From Lasiosphaeris hirsuta (lineage: Eukaryota > Ascomycota > Sordariomycetes > Sordariales > Lasiosphaeriaceae), in assembly GCA_030549175.1 (NCBI GenBank), contig JAUKUA010000003.1:186001-250000 (forward strand): a stretch of DNA of 64,000 nt, in the 5' to 3' direction. This document shows, piece by piece, positions 62,366-64,000 of this stretch. Numbering within the stretch: position 1 is the stretch's first letter; each line of letters opens with the position of its first letter. The notes beneath the pieces are model-generated. The model saw nothing but the letters and a program-made list of their open reading frames with translations, did no database searches and was not told the origin of the DNA. The translations under genes were made by a program, and so were the position numbers.

Positions 62366-64000
62366 ATGGCTAGCCGTGGACCTAGCAATCCACTGAAGAA
62401 AGGCAAATCCTTTCAAGGCAAGCCTACTGTAGATGAGAAAAGCGTCTTCACGCCCACCTCAATCTCTACTGCGCCAGGACCAACTAGAGTACTACAGATT
62501 CCACTTTCTAGCGGAAACTCCGAGTCAGATTCAGAGGATGAAGACGTTGAACCACAGGTTGTAAAGCCTGAGGATACCTCAATGGTAGACCCTCAAACCT
62601 CTAAAGGTGATAAAGAAGAGCTGGAAAGCCGCCTTTCAGAACAGAAAACCCAGTTGAAAAGGCAAAGCAGCCAGATCAAGGCCGAAAGTGACCAAATAAA
62701 GGAATTAGCCTTCTCAGTTAACTCCTTACAATCCCTGATTAGGGACCTGATAGTTACTGTTAGCAATACTGCTGATCAGCAACAAGCTCTAGTGAACAAA
62801 GTTCAAAGCCTAGCTACTAAAGAGTTATCAGTCCCTAAAAAGCTAAGTGTTAGTAACTTGACAAAACTATATACTACTTCTGAAACAGAGGCCCCTATAC
62901 CTGACCCTCCTATGGCCTAATACTCCTACGTAGGGGGCTTCGGGACCACAACGGCTAGTACAGCTAATGTAGTCTCTGGAACAGAGCCGGTTCACGGCAC
63001 TATTGCAGAGGGTATAGGTAAGGAATTAGGCCGTAGGGTGTACGATTTTCCAGAGGCTCAGAAGCTCCAAAACGCTGATAATCATGACCTTTAGAAACAA
63101 GCCCTGGATTGCCAACTGCGGGCCTTATCGTGTGCTGGCTTTACAGCGGATCCAGATGCTTTCGTAGCACAGTTAAGTGATGAGAATCAAGCTATCTTGA
63201 TCTTGTTGAAGAATAGCCTTGGTGCTGGCCCCCAGGCCTCTATTGCTTGGCAAACTCAGCTTGCAGAGGCTTATAAGCTATTGAAACGGCAATACTCTTA
63301 CGCCGATGAAATCCAGAGGGACAACCTTTATAGGGACTACCACAAGCTGGAGTTTAGTAGTAATAGTAGCTCTTTAGTGTCTTACAACGCTGAATTTTCC
63401 AACCTAGTCTCCAGACTCGGCCTTGTAGGCCTAAAATTGGAAGAAATTGACTAGGTGAACCACTTTTTGAAGGCTATGGAAAAGACCTTCCAGCGTGGGC
63501 TGAGCGCCAAAGAAGTGCTATACGCACTAATAGAGCATTGGAACAAAACACTGCACTATTAGAACTTAGCTATCTTATGGTTGATCTTCTAGAAGAGCAG
63601 AGAATTCCAGCCTCTACTACAGCCAAAAGAATAGCTCACAAAGTGTTCAAAACACCTAAGAAGCCTTCTGATAGTAATGAGGATAAGGCACCTAAAAAGG
63701 AGCCTAAGAAAAAGGGAAAGAAGAAGGGTAAAAAGACTAAGGATTCAGAATCTAAAGACTGAAACCCCGAACCAAGTACCCGATTCACCTATGTTTACTG
63801 GAGCCTACAATCTAAACACAGAGCTTTATGATACTGATTCCTCATCCTCTGATTCAGAGCCTGAAGCTACTGTTTATAAGATTGATTACAGAGCGAAAAA
63901 GAGGAGCAAGAGGCTTGATAACCCTTGTAAAAACCACTCTCACTAGCCAACGCCCTCCTTTACGATACAGGGTCTACTGACTATATTGTTAACGATAGGA
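62366..64000 (+). mobile_element. copia-type LTR retrotransposon: gag and start of protease, decayed, runs off the window
   Basis: ATG 62366 starts gag (MASRGPSNPLKKGKSFQGKP) with an acidic linker and a coiled coil (ESRLSEQKTQLKRQSSQIKA). After TAA at 62918 the same gag text continues: EAQKLQNADNHD, LSDENQAILILLKNSLGAGP, then RQYSYADEIQRDNLYRDYHK and VSRLGLVGLKLEEID, interrupted by TAG/TAA codons (63092-63094, 63452-63454). A Lys-rich stretch (63690-63760) and an acidic TDSSSSDSEPEA stretch follow. The last bases read LLYDTGSTDYIVNDR, the active-site start of a copia-type aspartic protease. Stops are one transition from Q/W codons, as in the other dead genes. Integrase and reverse transcriptase would lie beyond the window. 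Confidence 0.8.

Noticed and set aside
1..64000. CRISPR array, bacterial operon or phage-like cluster
   Set aside because: Introns and gene families are fungal; no regularly spaced short repeats with unique spacers were seen.

Overview
The window is nuclear DNA of a filamentous ascomycete (Pezizomycotina, most likely Sordariomycetes). Genes are interrupted by short introns of about 43-60 nt with GTRNGY donors, CTAAC/CTGAC branch points and AG acceptors. The recognisable families are typical of these fungi: HET domains, NACHT-ankyrin receptors, DUF3176, Zn2Cys6 regulators, SnoaL-like secreted proteins, a CYSTM-like cysteine-rich tail protein, and pogo/Fot1 and copia-type transposons. Many dead genes carry stops explained by C->T or G->A changes (CAA->TAA, CAG->TAG, TGG->TAG). 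That is the pattern expected from repeat-induced point mutation (RIP), although no mutation index was computed.

Layout. 1-6 kb: non-coding or decayed DNA with a broken ankyrin array and a CorA-like remnant. 6-14 kb: the best preserved gene island, with an acidic hypothetical protein, a two-repeat Cys-rich secreted protein, a large secreted HET-C/VWA-like protein with a GPI-type tail, and a small secreted SnoaL-like protein. 15-18.5 kb: a stop-interrupted hypothetical gene, a small amphipathic repeat protein on the opposite strand, a deletion-damaged HET protein and a second RIP-damaged ankyrin array. 20-22 kb: an intact DUF3176 membrane protein. 22.5-31 kb: AT-rich repeat-laden DNA with a dead HET gene, a Myb-like fragment and a Tc1-type transposase fragment. 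31-39.4 kb: a Zn2Cys6-ankyrin protein, a Zn2Cys6 regulator and an MFS sugar transporter.

39.8-43 kb: a NACHT-ankyrin NLR pseudogene, followed by a tRNA-like gene and a frameshifted Nudix hydrolase. 44.5-46.4 kb: dispersed repeats and an LTR-like block. 47.6-48.2 kb: a five-exon CYSTM-like gene that carries a tandem exon+intron duplication. 48.8-50.7 kb: a broken multi-membrane gene. 52.5-54.4 kb: a complete but dead pogo/Fot1 element with 69-bp TIRs and TA duplication, apparently inside tRNA-like sequence. 55-61.5 kb: a collagen-like/Ala-rich coil gene, hypothetical fragments, and a head-to-head junction of two truncated genes. 62.4 kb to the end: the gag and start of protease of a decayed copia-type retroelement.

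Taken together, the window reads as an accessory region with recurrent allorecognition/immune-type gene families (HET, NLR, ankyrin, HET-C-like) that have been inactivated by RIP-like mutation and rearrangement. A few small secreted or membrane genes remain apparently intact. I see no operon-like system, CRISPR array or bacterial-type gene cluster.
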